From: Rhodovulum strictum
GTDB taxonomy: Bacteria; Pseudomonadota; Alphaproteobacteria; Rhodobacterales; Rhodobacteraceae
Direction of reading: 5' to 3'
Assembly: GCF_009649175.1 (NCBI RefSeq)
Contig: NZ_WJPO01000025.1
Span: forward strand, 1-58,787
DNA length: 58,787 nucleotides
Position 1 is the stretch's first letter. Every line of letters begins with the position of its first letter. The position numbers were made by a program, and so were the translations under genes. Below are positions 1 through 6,698 of this stretch, piece after piece. Under the pieces are notes generated by a model. That model was not told the DNA's origin. It saw nothing but the letters and a program-made list of their open reading frames with translations, and made no database searches.

Positions 1-54
1 TCTCCACCCCCGTCAGTTCGGGAGCTTGAATCACGCAGGCCGGACAGCTTCAAG

Positions 55-80
55 TATATCAATGGGTCCTGACCCTAGAA
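55..80. repeat. Possible insertion-sequence terminus
   Basis: An AT-richer stretch near the left edge contains a small perfect inverted repeat, GGGTC at 64-68 and GACCC at 71-75, inside the phrase CAATGGGTCCTGACCCTAG. Phrases of this kind look like IS5-type ends, but this is recalled resemblance, not a match I can verify. No transposase reading frame is visible here, and the partner end would lie outside the window. The 1-203 stretch otherwise shows nothing I can call. Confidence 0.2.
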
Positions 81-203
81 AGAGTTTCATGAATATTCTT
101 CCGCGGTAGAGGTGAAATCTGTGTGGGAGCGTATGGGAGTTCTGTTCCACAATGCAAGCGCGCACCGGCCTTCCGCCCTGGGCGCCCGCCCCCCAACACC
201 CCC

Positions 204-404
204 CTACGCCGCCTTCGCACTGCCCCGCGACTGGTCCACCAGATAGTCGGTCGCCACGCCGCCGATCCACATCGCGACCAGCGCGACCCACATCGTGGCG
301 ACGAAAAGCGAGCCTCCGGTGACGCCTGCGCCGATCGAGCAGCCGCCGGCCAGCAACCCAGTAGCCGACGCGGATATTGTAACGGAAGTCGCACTCCGCC
401 GCAT
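204..404 (-). pseudogene. C-terminal remnant of a YeeE/YedE-family sulfur transporter
   Basis: The 66-residue frame shows only the end of a YeeE/YedE (thiosulfate transporter-like) protein: a GGCSIGAGVTGGS motif with the family's conserved cysteine, one hydrophobic helix (VALVAMWIGGVA) and a short charged tail. Full-length members have about 350-400 residues and several helices before this point. Reading upstream in frame past the ATG at 404 continues plausibly for a few codons but soon runs toward the tRNA-Gln gene at 552, so the body of the gene is missing. A complete relative is present at 43086-44210. Probably a decayed fragment left by a rearrangement next to the tRNA. The family assignment rests on the motif and hydrophobicity only. 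Confidence 0.55.
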
Positions 405-477
405 AGGGGGCAGGTGCGGCGTGCCAAGCTGGCTGTAGGGGAAAGCCGAACCTTGGGCGCTGTCTTCAAGATCGAGC

Positions 478-552
478 TGGCTGGGGAGGTAGGATTCGAA
501 CCTACAACCTGCGGTACCAAAAACCGTTGCGCTACCGTTGCGCCACTCCCCA
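478..552 (-). tRNA. tRNA-Gln (anticodon TTG), CCA encoded
   Basis: Read on the minus strand, the acceptor strands TGGGGAG (552-546) and CTCCCCA pair, followed by discriminator G (481) and an encoded CCA (480-478). The anticodon stem encloses the seven-base loop TTTTGGT, giving anticodon TTG. The T-arm carries the standard GGTTCGAATCC core. The outermost anticodon-stem pair looks like A-C, a small irregularity. The gene lies downstream of kdsA on the same strand, with the YeeE remnant just beyond its 3' end. Confidence 0.95.
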
Positions 553-644
553 ATGCTGGGCCGCTAGATACGCTGGTCGCGCGCGGGCTGCAAGCCCCAT
601 CCAGCGAAAAATCGCATGCCCGGTTTCGCGCCGGGCACGCGCCG

Positions 645-1478
645 TCAGACCGTCAGCGGATGCGCCTTGGCCAGCCGGTCGAATGCCATCAGCGTCGCGA
701 TCAGATCGGGCATCTGGTCCAGCGGAATCATGTTCGGCCCGTCCGAGGGCGCGCGGTCGGGATCCTCGTGGGTTTCGATGAAGACCGCCGCCACACCCAG
801 CGCCACCGCCGCGCGTGCCATCACCGGGGCGAATTCGCGCTGCCCGCCCGAGGTGCCGCCCAACCCGCCGGGCTGCTGCACCGAATGGGTCGCGTCCATC
901 ACCACCGGGTAGCCGGTGCGCGCCATGATCGGCAGCGCGCGCATGTCCGCGACCAGCGTGTTGTAGCCGAAGGAGGTGCCGCGCTCGGTCAGCAGGATGC
1001 GCCGGTTGCCGGTCGATTCCACCTTGGCCACGACATTCGCCATGTCCCAGGGGGCAAGGAACTGGCCCTTCTTCACGTTGATGACGGCGCCGGTTTCGCC
1101 CGCGGCCAGCAGCAGATCGGTCTGGCGGCAGAGGAAGGCGGGGATTTGCAGGATGTCCACCGCCTGCGCCGCCGGGGCGCATTGCTCGGGCGCGTGGATG
1201 TCGGTCAGCACCGGCACCCCCAGCGCCGCGCGCACCTCGGCCAGAATCTCCAGGCCCCTGTCCATGCCGATCCCGCGCTTGCCGCTCAGCGAGGTTCGGT
1301 TGGCCTTGTCGAAGCTGGCCTTGAAGACGAAGCCCGCACCGGCGGCGGCGCAGGCCGCCTGCATCGCGCGGGCGATCATCAGCGCGTGTTCGGCGCTTTC
1401 CAGTTGGCAGGGCCCGGCGATCACGGTCAGCGGGCGGGTGTTTCCGACGCTCAGCGCGCCGATCTGGACATCGGTCAT
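645..1478 (-). CDS. kdsA: 3-deoxy-8-phosphooctulonate (KDO-8-phosphate) synthase
   Basis: Condenses phosphoenolpyruvate with arabinose 5-phosphate to KDO-8-phosphate, the precursor of KDO for lipid A core and for group 2 capsule linkers; cytosolic. The 277-residue protein has the full family length and its motifs: IAGPCQLES near the start, FKASFDKANRTS, DIHAPEQ, the NVKKGQFLAPWDM segment, and DATHSVQQPGG. Cys24 in AGPCQLES occupies the place where the E. coli metal-independent enzyme has Asn, so this should be the metal-dependent class (family knowledge). The ATG at 1478 lies one base past the stop of kpsE, so the two genes are almost certainly co-transcribed and translationally coupled, which ties this copy to capsule production. 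Confidence 0.95.
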   Translation of the reverse strand: MTDVQIGALSVGNTRPLTVIAGPCQLESAEHALMIARAMQAACAAAGAGFVFKASFDKANRTSLSGKRGIGMDRGLEILAEVRAALGVPVLTDIHAPEQCAPAAQAVDILQIPAFLCRQTDLLLAAGETGAVINVKKGQFLAPWDMANVVAKVESTGNRRILLTERGTSFGYNTLVADMRALPIMARTGYPVVMDATHSVQQPGGLGGTSGGQREFAPVMARAAVALGVAAVFIETHEDPDRAPSDGPNMIPLDQMPDLIATLMAFDRLAKAHPLTV

Positions 1479-1479
1479 C

Positions 1480-3081
1480 TCAGGCCGAGACCTGTTCGCG
1501 CAGGATCGAGGCGGTCAGCGAGATCATCAGGTAAATCCCTCCGAAAATCAGGAATGCCAGCGCCGTGTTCTCGAAGGCGCGCGGATAGGTCGGCTCGTCC
1601 GGCGCGACGGGGCTGACGCCCAGCGACAGGTAGCGCACCTGGCGGTTCGCCTCGATCCGCGCGGTTTCAAGCTGCTGCAAAGCCTGTTGCAGCAAAAGCT
1701 GGCGGTTGGCAAGGTCGGCCTCGGCGATGCGCAATTCGGCCGAGACGCGGGCAAGCGAGCCGCCATTCGTGCCGCTTTCGGTCATCGAGGCGCGCAGGTC
1801 GGTCACCAGATCCTCAAGCCGCCTGATATCGCCCGCGATCCCGTCGACGCGCGCCTTGCTGGGGCTGGGATTGTCCAGAAGCTGCTGAAGTTGCAGACGT
1901 TTCTCGCGCAGCTGCGTTTCGAATGTGGCGATCTGGCTCATCAGCGCGCTGGTCTCGCTGACCGGGTCCAGAACGCCCAGCTTTTCCTGAAGATCCAGCA
2001 CGCGCTCCTGCGCCTCGACCACCCGGGCCTCGGCATTGTTATAGCTTTCGCGCGCCCCGGACATCTGGTCGCCGCGCAGCCGCTGGGTCAGCCCGTCCAC
2101 CCGTTCCTCGGCATAAGAGATCAGCGCCTCGGCAAAGGCGGCAGAGATGTCGGGATCGGCGGCGATCACCTCCATCTTCAGGATGCCCTCGGTCGGGTCG
2201 TAGCCGATCCTGACCACCTTCTGATAAAGCTTGTAGGCGGCTTCGTTGCTGCCGCCCTCGGGCAGCCGCCGCAGCGGGTCGATGCCCTCCTGGCTGAAAT
2301 GGCTGCGGAATCCCAGATCGCCGTCAAGCCGCAGCATCGCATCGCGCGATTGCAGGTAGCTTTGCACCGCGATGGAATCCTGCTGCATCGCAAGTCCCGT
2401 GCCCTGGAACAGCCCGCCCAGACCGCCCGCGCCCTGGCCATCGGCCTGCTGGATCACGAATTCCGACTTGGTGGCATACATCGGCGTCGCAAGGACGTGG
2501 AAGTAATAGCCCGCGATCGCGGTCGGCAGCAGCACGAAGGCCGCCAGCCGGGCCAGCATCATCGCAAAGGCGCGGCGGCGGCGGCGGGCGATGTCGCGCT
2601 GGATCTGGCGCACTTCGCGCATCCGGTTCTCGGCCGGGGCGCGGCTGGCCGGTGCGCCGCCTTCGGGCCGGGTCGCGGGCAGGTCGCGGCCGGGTTGCGG
2701 AACGCTGCGCGGCACCTGGTCCCGGCCGGTGCCATCGGCGGCGACGCTGCGCACAAGTTCCAGCAGGTTGGAACGCTGGAACGGGTCGATCCCGCGCTGG
2801 CGCAACTGCCGCACCGCGTCGTGGTCGGAACTGACGGCAAGCCCCTGCTTCTGGGCGAGGCGGCGTGCCATGCGCAATTGCCGCCCCGTCAACCCCTCGC
2901 TCCGGATCGCGTCGAGTTCCTGGGCGACGCTCAGCGGCTTGCGGTTCTCGGCCGGGGCGGAATTGGCCGGGCTGGCTGCGGCTGCGGTGGGGAAGGGCGC
3001 GGCGCCTAATCCGTCCTCGACCCCGGGCGCGGTGCCGGGGGCGGACGGGTCGGTGCGCCGGATGCGGAAGCGTTTAGCCAT
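1480..3081 (-). CDS. kpsE: KpsE/CtrB/BexC-type capsule polysaccharide export inner-membrane protein
   Basis: Predicted polysaccharide co-polymerase 3 family protein that spans the periplasm and couples the capsule ABC exporter to the outer-membrane channel. The start at 3081 gives MAKRFRIRRT and overlaps the upstream kpsT stop by eight bases; longer in-frame extensions run through kpsT antisense to reason and were rejected. Of 533 residues, the first ~170 are cytosolic, rich in Pro, Ala and Arg, and end in a run of arginines. A membrane helix follows (about 180-200, LAAFVLLPTAIAGYYF), then a periplasmic domain starting ATPMYATKSEF, long coiled-coil helices (about 300-450), and a C-terminal helix ALAFLIFGGIYLMISL. 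The long N-terminal extension is larger than in E. coli KpsE. Confidence 0.88.
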   Translation of the reverse strand: MAKRFRIRRTDPSAPGTAPGVEDGLGAAPFPTAAAASPANSAPAENRKPLSVAQELDAIRSEGLTGRQLRMARRLAQKQGLAVSSDHDAVRQLRQRGIDPFQRSNLLELVRSVAADGTGRDQVPRSVPQPGRDLPATRPEGGAPASRAPAENRMREVRQIQRDIARRRRRAFAMMLARLAAFVLLPTAIAGYYFHVLATPMYATKSEFVIQQADGQGAGGLGGLFQGTGLAMQQDSIAVQSYLQSRDAMLRLDGDLGFRSHFSQEGIDPLRRLPEGGSNEAAYKLYQKVVRIGYDPTEGILKMEVIAADPDISAAFAEALISYAEERVDGLTQRLRGDQMSGARESYNNAEARVVEAQERVLDLQEKLGVLDPVSETSALMSQIATFETQLREKRLQLQQLLDNPSPSKARVDGIAGDIRRLEDLVTDLRASMTESGTNGGSLARVSAELRIAEADLANRQLLLQQALQQLETARIEANRQVRYLSLGVSPVAPDEPTYPRAFENTALAFLIFGGIYLMISLTASILREQVSA

Positions 3082-3733
3082 CGGTCTGGTAGTCATAAAG
3101 TTCCCTGGCCTCTTCCAGGCTGTCGAACAGGTGAAGCTGCCCGTGATGCAGAACGGCCGCCGAGCGGCAGAATTTTTCCAGCGTCGCGGGCTGGTGCGAG
3201 ACGATGACGACGGTCGCGCTTTCCAGCCGCTCGCGCAGCAGCGCGCCGGCCTTGCGGTTGAAATCGACATCGGTGGTGGACGGCATCCCCTCGTCGATCA
3301 GGTAGATGTCGAAATCCAGCGCCAGCATCAGCGAAAAGGTAAAGCGCGCGCGCATGCCCTGGCTGTAGGTGCCCACCGGCATGTCGTAATATTCCCCGAT
3401 CCCGCACAGCCAGCGCGAGAACGCCTCGACATAATCGGGATCGAGCCCGTAAAGCCGCGCGATATAGCGCGCATTCTCGGTGCCGGTATGGCGCCCGACC
3501 ACGCCGCCCATGAAGCCCAGCGGGAACGAGATGCGGCAGGCGCGGTTGATCCGCCCCTCATCGGGTTTTTCGAGGCCCGCCATCATGTTGATCAGCGTGG
3601 TCTTGCCGGTGCCGTTCGGCGCAAGGATGCCCAGCGAGTTGCCCAGTTCGACGCGAAATGACACGCAGTCAAGGATCACCTTGCGCTGCCTGCCCGTCCA
3701 GAAACTCTTGCTGACCTCAATGAACTCGATCAT
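3074..3733 (-). CDS. kpsT: KpsT-type capsule polysaccharide ABC exporter ATP-binding protein
   Basis: ATPase of the exporter that moves lipid-linked capsular polysaccharide across the inner membrane. The 219 residues match the KpsT/CtrD length and carry Walker A APNGTGKT at 38-45, the signature region YSQGMRARF, Walker B IYLIDEGM and a switch histidine in VIVSHQP. DEGM in place of the common DEP/DEA is typical of polysaccharide exporters. The gene overlaps kpsE. The partner permease KpsM, and the KpsC/S/D proteins, are not in this window, so the complete system must continue elsewhere or be split. A gap of about 160 bases separates it from the preceding minus-strand gene and probably holds its promoter. 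Confidence 0.9.
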   Translation of the reverse strand: MIEFIEVSKSFWTGRQRKVILDCVSFRVELGNSLGILAPNGTGKTTLINMMAGLEKPDEGRINRACRISFPLGFMGGVVGRHTGTENARYIARLYGLDPDYVEAFSRWLCGIGEYYDMPVGTYSQGMRARFTFSLMLALDFDIYLIDEGMPSTTDVDFNRKAGALLRERLESATVVIVSHQPATLEKFCRSAAVLHHGQLHLFDSLEEARELYDYQTDG

Positions 3734-3894
3734 GCCTTGCCTGCGCCGCCCGGCTTGTGGCCCGGTCCTGCCGGATGTTTGTTTCCAGATGGAAGCCTAA
3801 ACCGGATTTGCGGCCACATTATGTCCTGCATGGCATCGGGGCCGCGCGGAAACACCCGCGATGGCACCGCTTTGCCGGTCTTGCGGGTGGCGCG

Positions 3895-4347
3895 TCAGCC
3901 GCCCCGGGCCTCGGTGCCAAGGCTGCGGTGGACCTGGCCCGACTGGTCGACGAAATAGCGGCCGTCGGGCGTGTCGAACACCCAGAAGGGCAGGAAGCTG
4001 TCCCAGCTTTCGCGGCTGGGCCGCCAGCCCAGGAAGGGCGCGGCCTCGGCCGGGACGGGCAGGGCGGCGCGGGCGGTTTCGGGGTCCAGCAGGAAGGGCG
4101 TGCCCGGTGCCGTGATCGCGCCCGTCTTGGCCAGGGTGCAGCCCTGCGCCTCGATCTCGGCAATCGCGACAAGGGTGCCGTCGCGCAGGAAGGGCACGAG
4201 GTAATAGCCCCCCTCCGTCAGATCCAGCCGCCGCACATAGACCGGTTCCCCGGCAGCCGCACCCCCCGCCGACAGGCCCGAAATGGCCGCGGCGCGGGCT
4301 TCGGACGGGCCGCAGGGCCCGCCCGTATCGGATTCGTCCGAACTCAC
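3895..4347 (-). CDS. Small protein repeating the C-terminal domain of the neighbouring C39-like peptidase
   Basis: Unrecognised 150-residue protein. From about residue 35 on it lines up with the last ~120 residues of the upstream product: EPVYVRRLD against EPVLVKRLD, GGYYLVPF against EYYYLAPA, WRPSRESWDSFLPFW against WRPCRESFSPHLPFW, and closing HRSL against FTSL. It therefore looks like a free-standing copy of that domain, without the peptidase half. No signal peptide or membrane helix is evident. The GTG start at 4347 overlaps the upstream TGA by four bases (GTGA), indicating translational coupling. An immunity, chaperone or substrate-like partner role is conceivable, but nothing in the sequence decides this. 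Confidence 0.75.
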   Translation of the reverse strand: MSSDESDTGGPCGPSEARAAAISGLSAGGAAAGEPVYVRRLDLTEGGYYLVPFLRDGTLVAIAEIEAQGCTLAKTGAITAPGTPFLLDPETARAALPVPAEAAPFLGWRPSRESWDSFLPFWVFDTPDGRYFVDQSGQVHRSLGTEARGG

Positions 4348-5525
4348 ACGCCGGTTCCCGTGGTGGTCAGGCTGGTGAACATCTCGCCATCGGCCCGGAC
4401 ATAGACCGTCTGCGCGCCCGCGGTGATCTGCCAGAACGGCAGATGCGGCGAAAAGGATTCACGGCACGGCCGCCACACCATCGTCGGCGAGACGCAGAAC
4501 GTGTCGGGCCGCAGCCGGAACCGGCCCCGGAACTCGTCGCGCGGGCTGAAGACATGCTCAAGCGCGCGCTTGGCCACCCGCTCGCGGTCCAGATCGAAGG
4601 GACGGGCGGGTTTGGCCAGGATCGACACGCCCTGAAGATCGCCGAACAGCGCGTCCACCTGTGCGTAGCCGTGCACTTCGCCCCCCATCATCGCCGGGGC
4701 AAGATAGTAATACTCGTCCAGCCGGTCGAGCCGCTTGACCAGAACCGGCTCCTCGAACCGCGGCTCGCGCAGCTTGCGCATCGCCTCGACGCCATCATGC
4801 AGACGGTAGCGCTCGATCCCGTCGCCGATCATCCGCAGCGCATCGTCCCGGCGGATCAGGTCGCGCCCGTTGAAGGGGCTTTCGAATTTCGGACGGCGCG
4901 GCAGTTCGATCCGTGGCGGCTCGGGGTCGCAGACGCTGATATACTGGCGCGTGCCGGTGCCGCTGTCATAGTCGCAGCCGGTGAAATAGGTCGATTGCCA
5001 GCTTGCATAGCTGACCCATTGCGCCTCGACCCCGTTCACGCCGCCGGTGCCGCAGACATCGCCCCCGTCATGCGGGGCATTGTTGCGATGCACCGGGTTG
5101 TTCACCCAGAAACCCAGCACCGAATAGGCCGTGCCCGGCGTGGGTTCCACATCGGTCTGGACGCCGCGCACGACGATCCAGTGCATGCAGCCATAGACCA
5201 GCGTGATCGGCGAAACCCGATAGCGCCAGAGCGTGTAGACGACCTTTTGCGTGCCCTCGGCCTCGGTCGTGGGCTTGTAGACCACGAAGGAATTGGTGAA
5301 TGCCGCGGGCTTGCGGTCCATCATGGTGAATTGCAGCCCGTAAGGGTCGGTCGCCCAGCCCGGCTTGACGTTGTGGCTGTGGTTCGAGTTGTAGAGATCG
5401 TCCTGGTTCATCGAGCCATAGGGCAGCCCGATCTCGGCCAGCACCATCATCGCGCAGGCCGCGCCGCAATAATAGCCGGTGTCCTGCGTGTGGTACTTTG
5501 CGCCGGTGTCGAAGCTCCAGGTCAT
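4344..5525 (-). CDS. Putative C39/papain-like cysteine peptidase with C-terminal repeat-type domain
   Basis: The 393-residue product begins with a domain that fits a C39-like cysteine peptidase: Gln14, then YYCGAAC with Cys20 as nucleophile, CMHWIVVRGV with His114, and VNNP with Asn141/142 in the place of the third catalytic residue. The spacing and the hydrophobic strand after His are as expected of the fold. Residues ~215-393 form a second domain that is duplicated as the separate downstream gene. There is no signal peptide, so action is likely cytosolic unless exported by another route. The ATG at 5525 is preferred over one 13 codons upstream because GAGGGAGA sits eight bases before it. 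Target and role are unknown; enzyme class is inferred from motif order. Confidence 0.7.
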   Translation of the reverse strand: MTWSFDTGAKYHTQDTGYYCGAACAMMVLAEIGLPYGSMNQDDLYNSNHSHNVKPGWATDPYGLQFTMMDRKPAAFTNSFVVYKPTTEAEGTQKVVYTLWRYRVSPITLVYGCMHWIVVRGVQTDVEPTPGTAYSVLGFWVNNPVHRNNAPHDGGDVCGTGGVNGVEAQWVSYASWQSTYFTGCDYDSGTGTRQYISVCDPEPPRIELPRRPKFESPFNGRDLIRRDDALRMIGDGIERYRLHDGVEAMRKLREPRFEEPVLVKRLDRLDEYYYLAPAMMGGEVHGYAQVDALFGDLQGVSILAKPARPFDLDRERVAKRALEHVFSPRDEFRGRFRLRPDTFCVSPTMVWRPCRESFSPHLPFWQITAGAQTVYVRADGEMFTSLTTTGTGV

Positions 5526-5669
5526 CGGTCCATCTCCCTCTGCTGTCGGCCCGCAACGGGCCATGGGCGCAGGTTAACACAAGGGGGGCGCCTTGCGCTT
5601 GACGGGCGTCAACGCCGGGTTGCGAGGCGTTGCGGGATGCCGCCTTGGGTGGCGCAGCGGGCCTGAAAC

Positions 5670-5708
5670 ATTCAAAACATTGAATTTATAACGGGCAGGC
5701 CCTATCCT
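5670..5708 (+). promoter_or_regulatory. Predicted promoter with overlapping SqrR/BigR-type operator
   Basis: ATTC at 5670-5673, eight bases, then GAAT at 5682-5685 form an inverted repeat of the ATTC-N8-GAAT type reported for the persulfide-sensing ArsR-family repressors SqrR and BigR. The right half overlaps a candidate -35 box TTGAAT (5680-5685), followed after exactly 17 bases by a candidate -10 TATCCT (5703-5708). An operator over the -35 box is a classic repressor layout. The controlled gene would be the DUF2892 protein starting at 5757, which has a good ribosome site (AAGGAGA) upstream. Confidence 0.6.
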
Positions 5709-5756
5709 CTGTCCGGGCGCCCGCAGGCGGGCCGATTCCAGCCAAGGAGAAAGACG

Positions 5757-5960
5757 ATGACACTCGACCGCGCCGTGATGATGTTCGCAGGCTTCATGAT
5801 CCTGCTCTCGCTTGCCCTGGGCATCTGGGTTTCGGGCTGGTGGTATCTGCTGACCGCCTTTGTCGGCGTGAACCTGATCCAGGCCTCGGTCACCGGCTTC
5901 TGCCCGGCGGCAATGGTGATGAAGAAGCTCGGGATCCGGCCGGGCAACGCCTTTCAGTAA
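5757..5960 (+). CDS. DUF2892 (YgaP-type) small inner-membrane protein
   Basis: A 67-residue protein with two hydrophobic helices (MMFAGFMILLSLALGIWV and WYLLTAFVGVNLIQASVTG) and a terminal CPAAMVMKKLGI motif, the pattern of DUF2892 proteins. In YgaP the same membrane domain is fused to a rhodanese, and free-standing copies often sit with sulfide or persulfide genes (family knowledge). The conserved Cys in GFCPA could take part in thiol chemistry. The upstream SqrR/BigR-like operator supports a sulfide-response role. Probably monocistronic or weakly linked to the following transporter, 81 bases away. Confidence 0.85.
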   Translation: MTLDRAVMMFAGFMILLSLALGIWVSGWWYLLTAFVGVNLIQASVTGFCPAAMVMKKLGIRPGNAFQ

Positions 5961-6041
5961 GGTCGCTTGCGGCACACGGTCCCGCGATCCGGGGGTGTCC
6001 GCGCCAGCCGCCTGCGCTAGATAGGCGCAGCGGAGGTGCGG

Positions 6042-6698
6042 ATGCTTCTTTCCATCAACGGGCTTGGCAAGGGCTATGACAGCGGCGGCGCGCGCGTCGA
6101 GGTGCTGCGCGGCGTCGATCTGGCGCTTGAGCCGGGCGAGACGGTCGCGCTGACCGGGGAATCGGGCTCGGGCAAGAGCACGCTGCTGCATCTGTGCGCC
6201 GGGCTCGACCGCGCCGATACCGGCCGGATCGAGGTGGCCGGGCGCGATCTGGCCGGGGCCGACGATGCCACGCTGGCCGCGCTGCGCCGTCAGGCGGTGG
6301 GTCTGGTATTCCAGCAGTTCAACCTGATCCCCTCGCTGAATGTCGGGGCCAACCTTGCCTTTCATGCCCGGCTCTCGGGGCGCGACGATCCTGCGGCGGT
6401 TGCAGCGCTGGCCGACCGTCTGGGGCTGGGCGGGCTGATGGCGCGCTATCCCGAGCAATTGTCGGGCGGCCAGCAGCAGCGCGTCGCCATCGGCCGGACT
6501 CTGGCCGCCCGGCCCGCGCTGATCCTGGCCGACGAGCCCACCGGCAATCTGGACGAGGCGACGGGGGATGCGGTTCTGGAACTGATGCTGGAACTTGTGG
6601 CCGAGGCCGGCGCCGGGCTTCTGATGGTCACCCATTCGCCCCGGCTGGCTGCCCGGCTGTCGCGCCGGGTGCATCTGTCGGGCGGGCGGCTGGCCTGA
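6042..6698 (+). CDS. ABC transporter ATP-binding protein, LolD/MacB/AttE type
   Basis: Powers the neighbouring FtsX-type permease. The 218 residues hold Walker A GESGSGKST, a Q-loop at VFQQFNLIPSLNV, the signature LSGGQQQR, Walker B ILADEPTGNLD and the switch His in VTHS, all typical of the type VII (MacB/LolCDE-like) family. The ATG at 6042 is preferred over a GTG six bases upstream because GGAGG ends five bases before it. The stop overlaps the permease start in TGATG. Together with the next two genes it resembles the attE-F/G-H arrangement of Agrobacterium, whose substrate is unknown. Confidence 0.9.
   Translation: MLLSINGLGKGYDSGGARVEVLRGVDLALEPGETVALTGESGSGKSTLLHLCAGLDRADTGRIEVAGRDLAGADDATLAALRRQAVGLVFQQFNLIPSLNVGANLAFHARLSGRDDPAAVAALADRLGLGGLMARYPEQLSGGQQQRVAIGRTLAARPALILADEPTGNLDEATGDAVLELMLELVAEAGAGLLMVTHSPRLAARLSRRVHLSGGRLA

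Noticed and set aside
100-130. GGTAGAGGTGAAAT, resembling a 16S rRNA phrase
   Set aside because: Only about a dozen bases match and no rRNA structure surrounds it.
59-553. Minus-strand frame containing a VAQRFLVPQVVGSNPTSPAS-like start
   Set aside because: This is the well-known false translation of the tRNA-Gln gene; the tRNA explains it.
123-1616. Long plus-strand open frame opposite kdsA and kpsE
   Set aside because: Product is Arg/His/Gln-rich antisense of GC-rich genes with no domain; a common artefact at this GC content, as for similar frames opposite most genes here.
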